Counted from the first letter of the stretch, positions 25,421 to 37,034 are shown. The stretch is 64,000 bases of DNA from Hydractinia symbiolongicarpus (GCF_029227915.1 NC_079875.1:11531001-11595000), one strand, 5' to 3'. Numbers and translations are program-made. The notes: generated from the sequence alone by a model not told the origin.

Positions 25421-25682
25421 GTGCAGAAACACATTTAAATCATAAAACATACAATTTGTACAACATAAAAATCACAATAAGTTGGCAATCTCGCCAGAAT
25501 GTCTTTTTCATTCTAATTGTCATTTTTAATTATAATCGTTCAAAACAAGGGATGTCTGTGCACGTCTTGATGAAATTGAAACATGCTCGTTGTTATTTCA
25601 GCAGTCATTTTTTTAACATCCTCATAAAGATCGTTTTCAGCAACTTTGCTTATGAGAAACATCAACTTCCAGCAAATGTCAT

Positions 25683-25868
25683 CTACTTTCCATTTTTTTT
25701 CGTTTTACTGGTACTACTGTAGCTTGTCTTGTTTTTGTATGATGATGAAGATGACGAAGAAGATGTTGAGGAATATTTCTTCTTGGTTTCGTATTTCTTT
25801 TGTAAACTATCTCCCATTTTTCTTAAAGAAGCACCAGCACTTTTAATAGATTTTGAGTTTTTATCCAT
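25683..25868 (-). CDS. Small Lys/Ser-rich protein, family copy C (61 aa)
   Basis: This is the most diverged family member. It keeps MDKNSKSIKSAGASLRKMGD and the QKK that follows, then differs (YETKKKYSST, eight-serine run, KTKKNGK end). Start at 25868 is chosen because the family begins MDKNS; an upstream in-frame extension is not conserved. It lacks the 17-mer promoter element of copies A, B and D in the bases I examined upstream (25870-26520). A TTTTATTTTATAG just upstream could be a splice acceptor. The gene lies in the short spacer between two inverted anchor segments. Confidence 0.72.
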   Translation of the reverse strand: MDKNSKSIKSAGASLRKMGDSLQKKYETKKKYSSTSSSSSSSSYKNKTSYSSTSKTKKNGK

Positions 25869-26399
25869 ATTGATTCCGTTTTTTATTACTGCAAGCTCTA
25901 TAAAATAAAAACAAAACAATTTGTACGTCTTAAATAGTATTACGCCTAGCTAAAATTTATACATTTGTAGTATAGGAGCAGATACCCTAGAAGAACCAGA
26001 TCTTTGATGGAGCAAATTCAAAATTAATTTATAAAGAATATAATTTGCCACTTACTTTTGGAACGAATGTATTTTCTTTAGTTGACCGATAGTAGTGGCA
26101 AACTCCAATCTTAATATATAAGATTAGTGCAGTAAATTGATCCTTTGGGTTATTCTTCTAGCGTAGGCTTTAAAAACGTCATCAAGAAACAAGTTTCACT
26201 AGTTTTAGTAAGTATAGTTATTACTTACATACTCTATTTTACATATTACATATTCTCTAGTTTGCGCAATATTTCTGATGATACAGAGTATGATAAACAG
26301 TGATTATTTTTTTTTACAGAATGCACAAATCTTAAATTTATGATTCATATGATTAAAACTTACTGTTTCTGTACATTTAAGGTTAGAAAATCCTACGTA

Positions 26400-28310
26400 T
26401 GGTTTAAGTTATTTTACATAAAAATGTTAATTATTTTCAATGAAGTTTGGAATTTTCACACTCTTTTTTAATGTGTCATTCTAAGATACATAAAACCGTT
26501 ATATTGACATAGCGTTATGATTACTTGAAAATATCTTTGTTGATCTATTTTTGTCATTTTTTAAGAAGTTATAAATTCTATGCAAAGATAAATTTTCTAC
26601 TAACCTCTAAGCACAGAAATTGGCGTAGTGTGATGAAAGAACCACAAGGGATGACCCTTCTCCCACCGACCCTAAATTACTCCAACTGCCACCCTTTTAT
26701 TTTAGTTCAACGGCGTGTATAGCCGTGTTCTCTGCCACCAATAAAAAAAAAAATAAAGGCAAATTCCAAACAGAAATTGAGATGGTTATTAAAAATATGT
26801 TACAAATTCTATAGTAATATGTTGGGTTGATACTTTGTTTAACATAGTTTTGTTCATGCGTTCTTATAGTTAATCTTAGTTTATCTTATGGTTAACGAGA
26901 AAGAGAAATATACTCGTAGCAAATATAAAGTCACATAGCAACGGCGAAACAAAGGCCGATAAGGATCAGTTTTTATGCGCTAACAGCTTTGAGAAATTCT
27001 CTACTTGACAGGTAGGCTCGGCCAATAATTTGAACCGTGTTTGGGAACAATCATAAGGGAGGGATCCATTCCATTTGCTCTTTTTTAAAAATAAAAAACG
27101 AATTTGTTGACCTTTAGATTATTTAGTGAAAAAATACAAAACTGTTGCAGATATGTCATGCTATGATATGTAGGTCAGGACATCTTAAAAGACATTGCGA
27201 GGAATCTCAAATAAGGCAAAGTTTGGACCAATTAAACAAAAAAAACCAAGCATTTATTCATACCGCCACTGAGAAGGGTCATAACTCTCTGTCTCATTCC
27301 TCATTCCCTTTTTGTATAGTATATCTTTAGGCAGAGTCAAGTCTCTAAAATAGCTATTATTCGATTTTTTTCGGGGCATCTCTACATTGTTTTGAAAAAA
27401 TGTCTATGCATGCTAAAAGTGCAGAGTTGTTACATTTTTTGTTGACGTTACAACTTTGCACTTGTAAATAGAACAGTTATGTAAACATAAAACAGTTATG
27501 TTAAACTCTCCATGTTGATTTTACCTTCTCTTTAATTTTTAAGGCCTTAAATGGAAATTATCGTGTTGGGAACTTAGGTAGCATTGGTATCATGTTTGAA
27601 CATGACGTCATTTGAGTACATTGCTCCTAACACTTGCTCCTAATGTATTTTTGGCAAATTATCTTTAAAAAACACGAGAAGGTGAAGATGTTCAAAATAA
27701 TAACTTGAGTTTAATTAAGGCATTTGAGCCAAAATAGATTGAAATTTTTGAATTAAATGTCTTTTTGTTTATTTATTTGATACTTCAATTTTCTTGCCTT
27801 GTTGTCTCTAATGATGTGAAGTTTTATTACCTCGATATATGAAACCAAGAGTTTAAATATGCAGATGTTCCAAGACTCTTTGATAAAAAGGCATGTTGTT
27901 ATTATTTATAGAGAAAAAGTGAGGAAAGATAAAGTTTACCACCAATAAAAAAACAAGCTGAACAACTTGAAAAGTTGCGTGGTAATTTCTTTTTTTAATA
28001 TATCCTGATTGGTTCTTAAGATTTTGGACTTAGAAGTTCCACTAATTATGCATGACATCATGAACTAAATCTGAGTGGCTGCTGTATTTAACAGTTTTGA
28101 TAAGCAATATAGGCTTAAAACTGTATGGTCATTTACTTCGGCGTTTTCAGTACTTTACATAAATTTTAGTATTTAGTTGCTATAATCATGCTCAATAAAA
28201 CGCAACTAAATGTTTCAAACCTAGTTCATGACATCATAATTTTTCATAATTTGCAAAACTTTCAACACATATATGTCAAAAACTACTAAAATTTTTTCCA
28301 AAAGAAAAAA
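26400..28310. repeat. Inverted anchor segments of unit D, no gene
   Basis: 26470-26520 is the reverse complement-type match of the 16.9/25.3-kb anchor (AACCGTTATATTGACAT). 27470-27620 is the inverted match of the 16.1/23.6-kb anchor (GCCTTAAATGGAAATTATC, CATGACGTCATTT). A short ORF at 27145-27330 has Cys/His residues but its spacing does not fit a zinc knuckle. Confidence 0.6.
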
Positions 28311-28312
28311 AG

Positions 28313-28452
28313 ATTACTGTGGAAAGTTTATCATTTCTTGAACATGATAGTTTAGTAGGCGACGTTTCGGGAGATCCTTCTCCCATCATCGGGCAAAGTA
28401 AAATGATGTTGCGCATGTATTTATATAATTGCAGATGATCGAAATTCATAAC
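28313..28452 (-). repeat. Left terminal repeat of the Penelope-like element, inverted
   Basis: Read on the minus strand this matches 30340-30466, ending ACTTTCCACAGTAAT in both. It contains the intact hammerhead-like segment, which the right copy lacks because of a deletion of about 14 bases. Confidence 0.88.
28362..28398 (-). ncRNA. Hammerhead-ribozyme-like motif
   Basis: On the minus strand: CCGATGA, then a six-pair stem GGGAGA/TCTCCC closed by AGGA, then GAAAC and GTC. This is the order of a type I hammerhead core (CUGAUGA, stem II, GAAA, cleavage at GUC) with almost no stem III, as described for Penelope-associated minimal hammerheads. One core base differs (C for U in CUGAUGA). Activity is untested. 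Confidence 0.55.
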
Positions 28453-28502
28453 AGATTCAATGATGATACACAAACGGGTATAAAAAAGAGCAAAATTTCT
28501 GC

Positions 28503-30261
28503 ATGACATCAGCTTCAATTCCAAAGAAAGAAATAGTTGCGAAAGTGGAAGAGGCAATTAAAGATCTACCAAAAGAAGAGGCTGACACAGTGAGAGCTAA
28601 AGTATGCCTCACGCTACAGAAATGCAAAACACCAAAGGACAATTTGCAAAAATCTGAAAGACTGTCATTGAAGAATCCAAAGAAGGAGAAAGATATGATA
28701 ATCCTACCGGCAGACAAGGGGAGAACAACGGTTATCATGAATACACTTGACTACATCAACAGGTGCAACGAACACATCAACAACGGCCCTTACAAACTTC
28801 TCAAGAAAGATCCCACAGAATTCATCAAACGAGAAACGAGGAACATCTTAATGGAGTTGAAGAGAAAAGAATACATCTACGATAAGCAGTATTACCGACT
28901 GAAACCTTGTGACGGACCACCACCGCGATTTTACGGACTATCAAAAATTCATAAACGGGGAAATCCAATTCGACCAATAGTCTCCTGCACTGGAACACCG
29001 TTATACAACCTATCAAAATTTGTTGCTTCCATCAAATTCACAGTAAGTGACCACAGCAAAAACTTAAAAGACTTTTCGGAATACATCAGAGAAATAAAGA
29101 TAGCAGACGACGAATGCATGGTATCATTTGATGTCACATCACTCCACACAAATGTTCCCATAAAAGACACCTTAAACATCATTAAAGACCTTATCGAAAA
29201 CAATTCTGCATTCGGTGAAAAGACAAAGATTCCAGTACCGGTTTTTTGCGTTTGGTCGAACTTGTTCTAACCAAAACATGGTATCTGTTAAATAAGAACT
29301 TCTACACTCAAACAGACGGAGTTGCCATAGGAGGCCCTGCATCATCAGTAGTCGCAGAAATATACATGCAAGCACACGAGACAACAGCATTAGTCACATC
29401 AGACAGACGTCCAAAGGTTTGGAAAAGATTTGTTGACGACGTATTCGCCATAATCAAAAGATCTCATCTAGAAGAGTTCCATGAACACATCAACGGCATT
29501 ACATCGACAAATCAAATTCACTGTTGAGCTTGAACACGATGGAAGTATCGCTTTTCTGGACACTTTGGTCAAACGCAAGAATGGTTCCATTTCAGTTTCA
29601 GTGTATCGTAAATCAACACACACTGACCAGTACCTTAACATCGAATCAAACCATCAGAAATCTTGCAAATTCGACGTGTAAGAAATGCATTAATCGCAAA
29701 TGATACAGTCATAAAGTCATCACGCAAGTAGAAAAAAAAATGAAGATAAGATGCAACGGAGACAACAAGGAAACATCAGAGGAATTTATCGCATCAGCAT
29801 TCCTACCCTTCGTACCAGGTACCAGCGAGATCCTTCGTCGAGTTTTAAGGCAACACAAGATCAAATGCATTCTTACCTCTAAAGACACCCTAAGAAGCAC
29901 TTTGTCTAAACCAAAAAACAAAATAAACCTGGAAGAACAAAGCAATGTTGTTTACAAAATCCCGTGTAAAGATTGTGATGCAGTGTATATAGGCGAAACA
30001 AAAAGAAAGTTTAAGCAACGAGTACAAGAACATATGCGCGCAGTGAGAAACGGAGATGTGAAGAAAAACGAAATTGCGGACCACAGCTGGAGCAGAAGTC
30101 ATCAGTTTAATTGGGATGAGAAGGAAATCATTGACAGAGAATCCAGAACAACGGCCAGGAAGATTAAAGAAACCATCAACAGTGTAGAACGTAACAAACA
30201 CATAAACAGCATCTCGTATCAACTTCCTCAGATTTGGTTACCAGCCCTACAGAAGAAGTAG
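28503..30261 (+). pseudogene. Penelope RT plus GIY-YIG endonuclease, frameshifted
   Basis: Four pieces in changing frames: 28503-29270 (N-terminal region, ILPADKG, FYGLSKIHK, RT motif A SFDVTSLHTNVP), 29246-29527 (motif B TDGVAIGGPASSVVAEIYM, motif C RFVDDVF), 29481-29681 (IAFLDTLV) and 29740-30261 (GIY-YIG part with PCKDCDAVYIGETKRKF). Frame breaks lie near 29245 and 29490-29505. Between 29681 and 29740 the linker normally joining RT and nuclease is partly missing. The N-terminus also looks short. The element copies by target-primed reverse transcription when intact. This copy cannot make a full protein. Confidence 0.88.
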
Positions 30262-30339
30262 TTACCTACATCCAGGTCCGAAAATGTTAATTACCGTAAT
30301 TAACTGTAATTATCAGCTCGTTTCTGATTGGTTAATTTT

Positions 30340-30466
30340 TATGAATTTCGATCCTCTGCAATTATATAAATACATGCGCAACATCATTTTACTTTGCCCG
30401 ATGATGGAAGAAGGATCTCTCCCTAAACTATCATGTTTAAGAAATGATAAACTTTCCACAGTAATA
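30340..30466 (+). repeat. Right terminal repeat of the Penelope-like element
   Basis: It begins TTATGAATTTCGATC and ends TTTCCACAGTAAT. GATGATGGAAGAAGGATCTC is kept, but the GAAAC-GTC part of the hammerhead-like core is deleted. Confidence 0.88.
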
Positions 30467-30479
30467 TGAATACTGAACA

Positions 30480-33400
30480 AACCGAAATAATATCTTCAAT
30501 GAAAATAAGATTCTTAGATAACTTTCACAAATCTTTTATATCAGGCTAACTTTGTTTTTCGAGAGAGGTAAGCTGTAAGCAACGTGTCATACACGCATTA
30601 TTTTACTTTATTGTCAAAGAAAGTCAGTCATTTTTAGCTCCTCAGAAATCCCCCAAGTATTGTCGAGCCTGCCCCATATTTTACCAGGCCAAATTTTTGC
30701 AAGACTCATCACTTAGCATACTGTGAAACCCAATTACGAAAAAACAATTTCAGGGCAAAATACAAGCCAGATCGCTCATTCTGAAGGCTTATCAATTAAT
30801 ATAGGCAAAATTATTTTTCAAAAAGGCCTGAAAAAGAATATAATATTTTCATCAAATTTGTCAGTTGAAAAACAAGACTTAAAATGGAAAATTCTTGACA
30901 TTTCTTTGGACAAGAAATCTTCATGAACAAAAGATAGTTGCCCCAAAATCCCAAGTTAAAAGACATGTAGAAGGGTGAAATTGAATTTCCGGAATTGCTC
31001 AACGTATATTATAAGTATCTGATCCTACGTACTGATAAGGGGAGGGAACAATATGAACCGTTTTCTCTCCATCAGTGAAGCACAGTGGTTAAAAGAACTA
31101 AAGGAAAACTTGAGAAGTATCCGATGCTTGGTCTAGCAATGAAAAGTTTGTTAGTAAAATGATGATTGGAATTTTGAACAAACATTTAAATAAACCATGT
31201 GAGATGTTGTCCAACAGTGGGTTTGGTAGTGGAGTTGCATGGGACAACTTTGATCGATTTGTTTAAGAAAATAGTGACAAGGACACTTCACGCGACACAG
31301 TAAGGATAGCATACCAAACTGATGTTTTGCATTTCGTCTATGCTTCGATAGCAAATAGAAGTGAAGAAAGAAGGAAATGGAGATTTAATTATGAACCAAC
31401 GCGCCTTTCCGCAAAGTCCCAAGTTAATAACGTCTGTTTTTTTTTCCAAATGACGTTCCACTGCTAAAGAAACAAAAATCATTAAAACAAAAAGCGAAAG
31501 ATGGGTTTAAAAAAGACGGAAAAAGTATGTCGTTGTAGTTCTACCGAATGTATTGACACTGTTCAGGGTTGATCTTGACTAACCACCTGGGATGGGTCTT
31601 CTGATCATGACGAATATGAAGACACTGAATCATTATCAAGCCTTGCTGTGTATGTGAATTATTGGTTATGCTTGATACAAATTTAGGGGGATTTTCAGGG
31701 ACTAAAAATAAGTGCTTTGACCTGCATCCCCCCCCCCCTCCAACTCCTCCCCCCACTCCCCGCTGGAATTTTTGGTAAGTTCTTTCGAATTTGAGTTTCA
31801 CAGTATAATGATGATATTCTGGCAAATGATTGGCTTGGTGAAATATAAAGTATGCTTGACATTATTTTAGGGAAGTTTTTTCAGTGACTAATTATGAGTC
31901 ATTTACCTGCATTTCTCCCTGGAATCTTTGGTAAGATTCTCGTACTGGAATTTCACAATGCAACAGTAATGTTCTGACAAAAATTTGTCTGTGTAAAATA
32001 TGGGGTAACCTACCTGCAAATTTGGGGATAACATAGGAGGATCTAACAACGTCAGCATCACGTCTTGTAAAATATGATTCGCATGTAGCCTTGGAATTTT
32101 AACTTTGTAATTTATCGGGTGGCGTAATTTTTTTAGGTCTCATGCCCAACCCCACCACAATAAAGCCAACTGACCACTTCTTTGTGAGACTCCAACACCA
32201 CATAACTATCAAACAAAATGGCTAAACCTTTTGAAGAAAATGAGGTAACTTTATCCGCTTTGACCTCAATGCCTATTCGATATTTTTCACTGAAACGTAA
32301 AGTCGACAATAGAGACGGATCCTTTTCGTTTCCTGGATACTGAAATTATTTACAGTGGTATCTGTTTTAAAACAAACTCTTTTAGCAAGAAAAACACACT
32401 GTCCAGATACTGGAAATGAGCTATGCTGCCAACGTAATTCTATTCTCTGTGAGTTACACAAACTACAACCATGTCCGTTCTCTCAAGCTAATAGGCGAAA
32501 CGATACAAATAGAGCTAATAAAATGTCAGAATTTCAAAATCAGAACCAGCTAATAATGTTACCACGACACTCTTTTTAGGGCAAAATTTTTAATCTTCAC
32601 CATAAGAAGGAAAGGAAGGAAAAATTTAGAAACATTCTATGCAAAGTCATTAAGACCGGTTCTTAACAAAAATGTTAAATGTTGTTATAAACCAGTCGGT
32701 AGCCCGTCCTTGAAATATCGCATTTCGTGTATCACAACGTTTTGCTCGCAGACAGACAGACAGAATACGGCTATTATTAGTATAGAAATTATTACTTTGT
32801 CATAACGTTATGACGTGAATGTATATATACATTTCTTTTACGACTTCAATTTAATGTCTTTTCTGCTCACCCCGTTTTCTTTATAGTCCTTTGAGAGTCT
32901 GAAAATTGTAAATGGTTTTATGGTACGAACAGTGTTATTATACCTGATAATGTCGGATTTTTGCCTACGAAAAGCTTCGAACTATTATTGTAAATTTTTG
33001 AAAGTTTATATTTATAGAAAATGTTGCAGAAGTTTCTTTCTCTCCCAGGCTTAAGCTGTTACTCACTTGCTGAGGACATTCAAAATGAAAAGATTAAATT
33101 GATGTTTTGCTCGCTCAGTTAGGATTCAACAGAAATTGGACTTTAAGTTAGGTTGAAGCACTTTTTTCGTGCAAATCTTACATAGCTATTGCATAATCAG
33201 AGTTTGATAAACTTACAATGTGTATATTCAATATCGTTTCTCCTCTAAAATAATTACTGCTACTGATTTCCATTTATTATCTCTAATTGTTCTGTAGATG
33301 ATTTAGAAAAGACCTTCTGTTGTGATGTTTCCATTAGTGTGACATTATGATCGCTCAATTCGTTTTCTACTCTCCATTAAACCACCTTGCTGGCGGACAG
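30480..33400. other. Intergenic, no supported gene; repeat fragments
   Basis: A poly-C/CT tract lies near 31727-31760 and the family 2 repeat at 32694-32790. One possible first exon is ATG at 32218 (AACAAAATGG context; MAKPFEENE, then GTAACT donor), but no following exon was found. Confidence 0.5.
32694..32790 (+). repeat. Dispersed repeat, family 2
   Basis: GTAGCCCGTCCTTGAAATAT to ATACGGCTATTATTAGTATA, with CAGACAGACAGACAG. It is related to 2144-2235 and 61595-61635. Confidence 0.5.
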
Positions 33401-33442
33401 GTTCATCAAATCTTTATAGCACTATTCACTATTTGCTTTTCT

Positions 33443-33631
33443 TCATTTTCCAGTTTTCTTCGTATAATTATTCCCGTAAATGGACTTGCTTTTCGAAGAA
33501 GAAGGAGAAGAAGATGATGAAAAATACGAAGAATTTGTTTTCTTTTTGACATCACTTTTCTTTTGCAAACTGTCACCCATTTTTCGCAACGAAATTGCTG
33601 CACTTTTGATAGCTTTTGAATTTTTATCCAT
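33443..33631 (-). CDS. Small Lys/Ser-rich protein, family copy D (62 aa)
   Basis: It keeps MDKNSKAIKSAAISLRKMGD and the following SLQKKSD. The middle is a serine tract broken by Tyr, Phe and Pro, and the tail is shorter, ending TKKTGK. The reading frame is intact. Its promoter on the minus strand carries the same 17-mer as copies A and B. CTTTTTCAG/TTAATG just before the start codon looks like a 3' splice site, suggesting a 5' UTR intron as in the other copies. The inverted orientation relative to A and B fits the large inverted duplication. Confidence 0.75.
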   Translation of the reverse strand: MDKNSKAIKSAAISLRKMGDSLQKKSDVKKKTNSSYFSSSSSPSSSKSKSIYGNNYTKKTGK

Positions 33632-33793
33632 GATTTTGTTTTTACATTAACTGAAAAAGAATAATGTAAAAAAATATAGGAACATAATATAAGAACATAA
33701 TGAAAATGATGACATAATGAAATAGACAATGTTGTGCGAGATGAGCTAAACGGCTTGCTTGTTAAATGTTCTCAAAGTACATGTTGGACTCGA

Positions 33794-33915
33794 ATATATA
33801 TCATCTTGTTTGAAATATGATACACCCAAAAGTTGGAAGTCAATTTATCAATGTGGGTCATAACACCAAATAAAAATACGTCAGAACAAAAAATTCTATC
33901 GTGTCTTACGCATGT
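33794..33915 (-). promoter_or_regulatory. Promoter of small-protein gene copy D
   Basis: On the minus strand: ACATGCGTAAGACACGA (33915-33899), then TTCTGACGTA (33886-33877), CCACATTGATAA, ACTTCCAACTT, and a TATA-like GATATATATT (33802-33794). The 17-mer is identical in copies A, B and D, and the CACCCAC/ACTTCCAA stretch between TGACGTA and TATA is also shared with copy A. Confidence 0.7.
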
Positions 33916-36789
33916 CGTTCTTTCAAAAGATTTGGAAACTATGATCTATCATGCTTTTTATAGACTTATTTTGTCATTATATTTATAATTTACAGGATGT
34001 TTAAATCAGGAATTCCTAAATAACAATATTTCGTCAATGACATATTTATGTACATAAGTTTTCACAGGTTTTGTGGCTTATCCGGAGTATGCTTGTCTAT
34101 ATATCCACAGGAGATGTGTATGGATCAATTTTTGGACTTAAATGTTTAAGTTTGTCACAGAAATTAACAATGATATAATGTTTTGGAAGTACTCATATTA
34201 GCTAACTGTTATGTTGGAGAAGTAATCATTTCTGTCAACATGTTGATGTCATTGATGTTCTATATATAGTAACATATTTGCGTTATATTCTTGATTGCGT
34301 GCAAATATAACTTTATGAAAGAAATGAAAAGAAAAAATAACTTCAAATAAGCTTTTGTTTGTTTTTAGTTTGTTCTTTAAAATTTCGATCCATGGGCAAT
34401 TTAAGGAATAACCAATGCAAATGAAAAAGAGAAAGAAAAAAATAAAGAAAATCTGGTATGGCAAAAAAAGATATGTTTAAAAAGGTACCCTCTGACTATT
34501 GATCCAAAAAAAGAAGTAAAATTTTCAGCCCAGGTCTTTCTCCAGTTTTCTTCAGCAGTACTGGCGTATTTCTTAAATTTATTCATTTTTAAAAAAAGTT
34601 GGAATATATGGAAATTAATAATAATAATAATAAGGTTCTGACAATGACATTAATTTATCAATATTGGCTTAGAATTTAGTATTTACCGTTATTCAAAACA
34701 CCCAACAACGCTCAAACATGCTTACGTCAGCATGCTGCACACACTCAAAATCTCAAAACGACTAAGACGAGTCTAAACATGTTACAGATAAAAAAGCACT
34801 ACAATGAAAATTTAGAAGAATGTTAATTCAAACACATGAACATATGCATGAATCAAAATCATTTAAGTAAGGTCATTTTCTATTTTTTAGGCTCGCAAAT
34901 GAAAACCTACCTATTTTGGCATAAAGAGTTACAATTCATAAGTCAGTAAAAATACAACTGGCTCTTAGTAACCATTGGAAGCACTGATCGCAAATTAAGT
35001 GTTACTACAGCGGCATTGAAAAGGACAGCGTTAGATATGTATCTATGATTGCTTAGGCTGTAAAAAGTTAAAAAAAAGTAGCGCAAGGCAATAACGGCTA
35101 ACAAGGTAGCTATTGTTAGTGCAAGTGGGTCAACACATGTTTAATGCTGGAAAGGGGATATTTAAGAAAAGGTCTGATACCACAAGTGTTCCACAGGCGC
35201 TAATTAACAATTCCAGTAAAAATATTGCTTACATCAGCATTGATATTTGAGATATATTATTTTAAGATCAACGAACTATATTAAATTACTTTCAATAGCA
35301 TTTTTAAAAATAGTGGAGCCATTGCATCGCATTCGTCAGTTTGACGCTATATAACTTGACAAAGACTAGAAAAAATTGACGTCTTTCTTTCCGTAGTCCG
35401 CCTAGGGTCAAAGTTAGTCAACTTTCTAAAAACTGGACCCATTTATTTCGGTTCCTATAGATTGAAAGACGTTATCAAAAAACTTTTAAACCCTGCTATA
35501 TCCTTCACCACTCATCGAAAGCTAGTCCTATACATTATTTTTTTTAAATTATTTTTTTCACAGAACTCACACCAAAAAAAATAATTTATATTTTTTCCCT
35601 CGTTTCATTGTGATTTATATTATTTCCTCCACAAGTGTGCATACTTTGTTGTTTTCAACATCAACAATACATTTGTGAGAACTTTTCAATCTCTGACGCA
35701 AGTTGAGACAATTATGTCACCATGAATCGTTTGCTGTCTCATGTCATACTGTCACTGTTGCCAATGAAGGTGACAATTCGATGTAAAAAACTATGACGTT
35801 CATGTTTGGTTAGTCATCCTAAAAATTAAAATTATAAGCCAAATTTCTTCTCTTCTTCTCTAGTATACAGTGTAACAATGTTTTGATTCGTTTATGGAGT
35901 AAAAAAGTACTTCTTGAAGGAAAATGTGACCATTGACTGAGCGAATTAGCGAAAATTAAATAAAATTATTCGTAAATTGCAGGTTAAAATTCTATAGAGG
36001 GCAGAAAATGATTTTGCTAGTTACTTTTGACACTGTCTAGTGCAGCATAACTAGCTTTTTAGTTATAAACAAGATGTAAGATGCTACAGTTCGAAGTAAC
36101 ATACTCACAGTTCAGTTAATAACAGCTATAATATATAAATAATTCAAATATTCAAATATTCAACCTTTCTTAAAAATATTGTTTGTTTGTTGTTTATGCC
36201 TATTTTTTGGACAGTGTACCATTTGATCATTTTGGAGTTTGCCGGTAAATTAACCAAATACCATTTAATTAAGCAACATGAGTATCGTGTATTTAAATAG
36301 TATTCCGTCTAAATAAACTTTATTTTCTTTTACTAGACAGTAAAAGACAGGTAGTCTCTTAATGTCTTAGCTAGTTTATCATCAAAAATATATAAAGTTT
36401 TTGTTCCCCTCTGCCGTCCTAATATGAGTTGGTCTGTTTAAAAAAATATCAATTGGATTTTTGAAATAAATCCTAATCTTGTGTTGCAGAAAACTTTATG
36501 CTTTTTTACAAGGCGAGCCTAAATTTGGAGATTGTATACATTCAGTTTTTTCTGCTTAGAAGTCTTTTAATTTAGACTACAGAAAACGAGAGGAATGGTT
36601 TAAAAGGTTCCACAAGTTATGTTCACATTTTATAGAAGAATTACCCATCGTTCTGTATACCTTCACACCTTTACATAAATCAATGTGGTTAAAGAATTTT
36701 TTGCACAGCTTTTTGCAGTATAATTTTTAACCAAAGCCTGTTTGAGCTGATGCCATTTTTATTCAATTTTGTTAAGGTAAGTAAGTAAC

Positions 36790-37034
36790 GGAAAGTTTTA
36801 ATTACCTCCCAACGGTTGGCTCTTCCTCCCCTCCGACTGTAACTATGTTACATTACCGCCAGAGATACGTATAGCATTGCTCTAACTAGCTTGCCTGCCA
36901 CACAAGCCGGTTAGCGGTCAATAGATGGCACCAAATGGGCCGACAACACCACATATAAAGTGCGCTGGAGTGGGGACTCAAACCTGAAACCTTATGATTA
37001 CAAGTCGAATGCGCAACCACTACACCATCTCCGC
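36790..37034 (-). repeat. tRNA-derived SINE
   Basis: On the minus strand the head reads GCGGAGATGGTGTAGTGG (box A TGGTGTAGTGG at 37027-37017), an anticodon-arm-like GACTTGTAATC, and box B GGTTTGAGTCC (36984-36974). The acceptor ends do not pair well, and an unrelated body of about 170 bp follows, so this is a SINE rather than a tRNA gene. A fragment of the same head lies near 42070-42090. Confidence 0.65.

Larger units (their letters stand above)
28313..30466 (+). mobile_element. Penelope-like retroelement, degraded, inverted terminal repeats
   Basis: The coding part (28503-30261) holds reverse transcriptase followed by a GIY-YIG endonuclease. It is flanked by about 140-bp repeats in opposite orientation: 28313-28452 and 30340-30466 match as reverse complements over nearly their whole length. 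Such pseudo-LTR arrangements are typical of Penelope-like elements. A hammerhead-like core is in the left repeat. Frameshifts and an internal gap make it non-autonomous. It sits inside inverted unit D. Confidence 0.88.

Noticed and set aside
27145-27330. Possible zinc-knuckle remnant (CRSGHLKRHC)
   Set aside because: Cys spacing does not fit CX2CX4HX4C and there is no neighbouring gag or pol sequence.
32218-32244. First coding exon MAKPFEENE with GTAACT donor
   Set aside because: Good start context, but no following exon or family match could be found.
34401-34586. Lysine-rich small ORF near copy D as a fifth family member
   Set aside because: It lacks the MDKNSK...SLRKMGD core and the shared promoter, and its C-terminal half is low-complexity Phe/Ser.
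36965-37034. Functional tRNA-Thr gene on the minus strand
   Set aside because: A/B boxes and an anticodon-like loop are present, but the acceptor and T stems do not pair properly and SINE body sequence follows.
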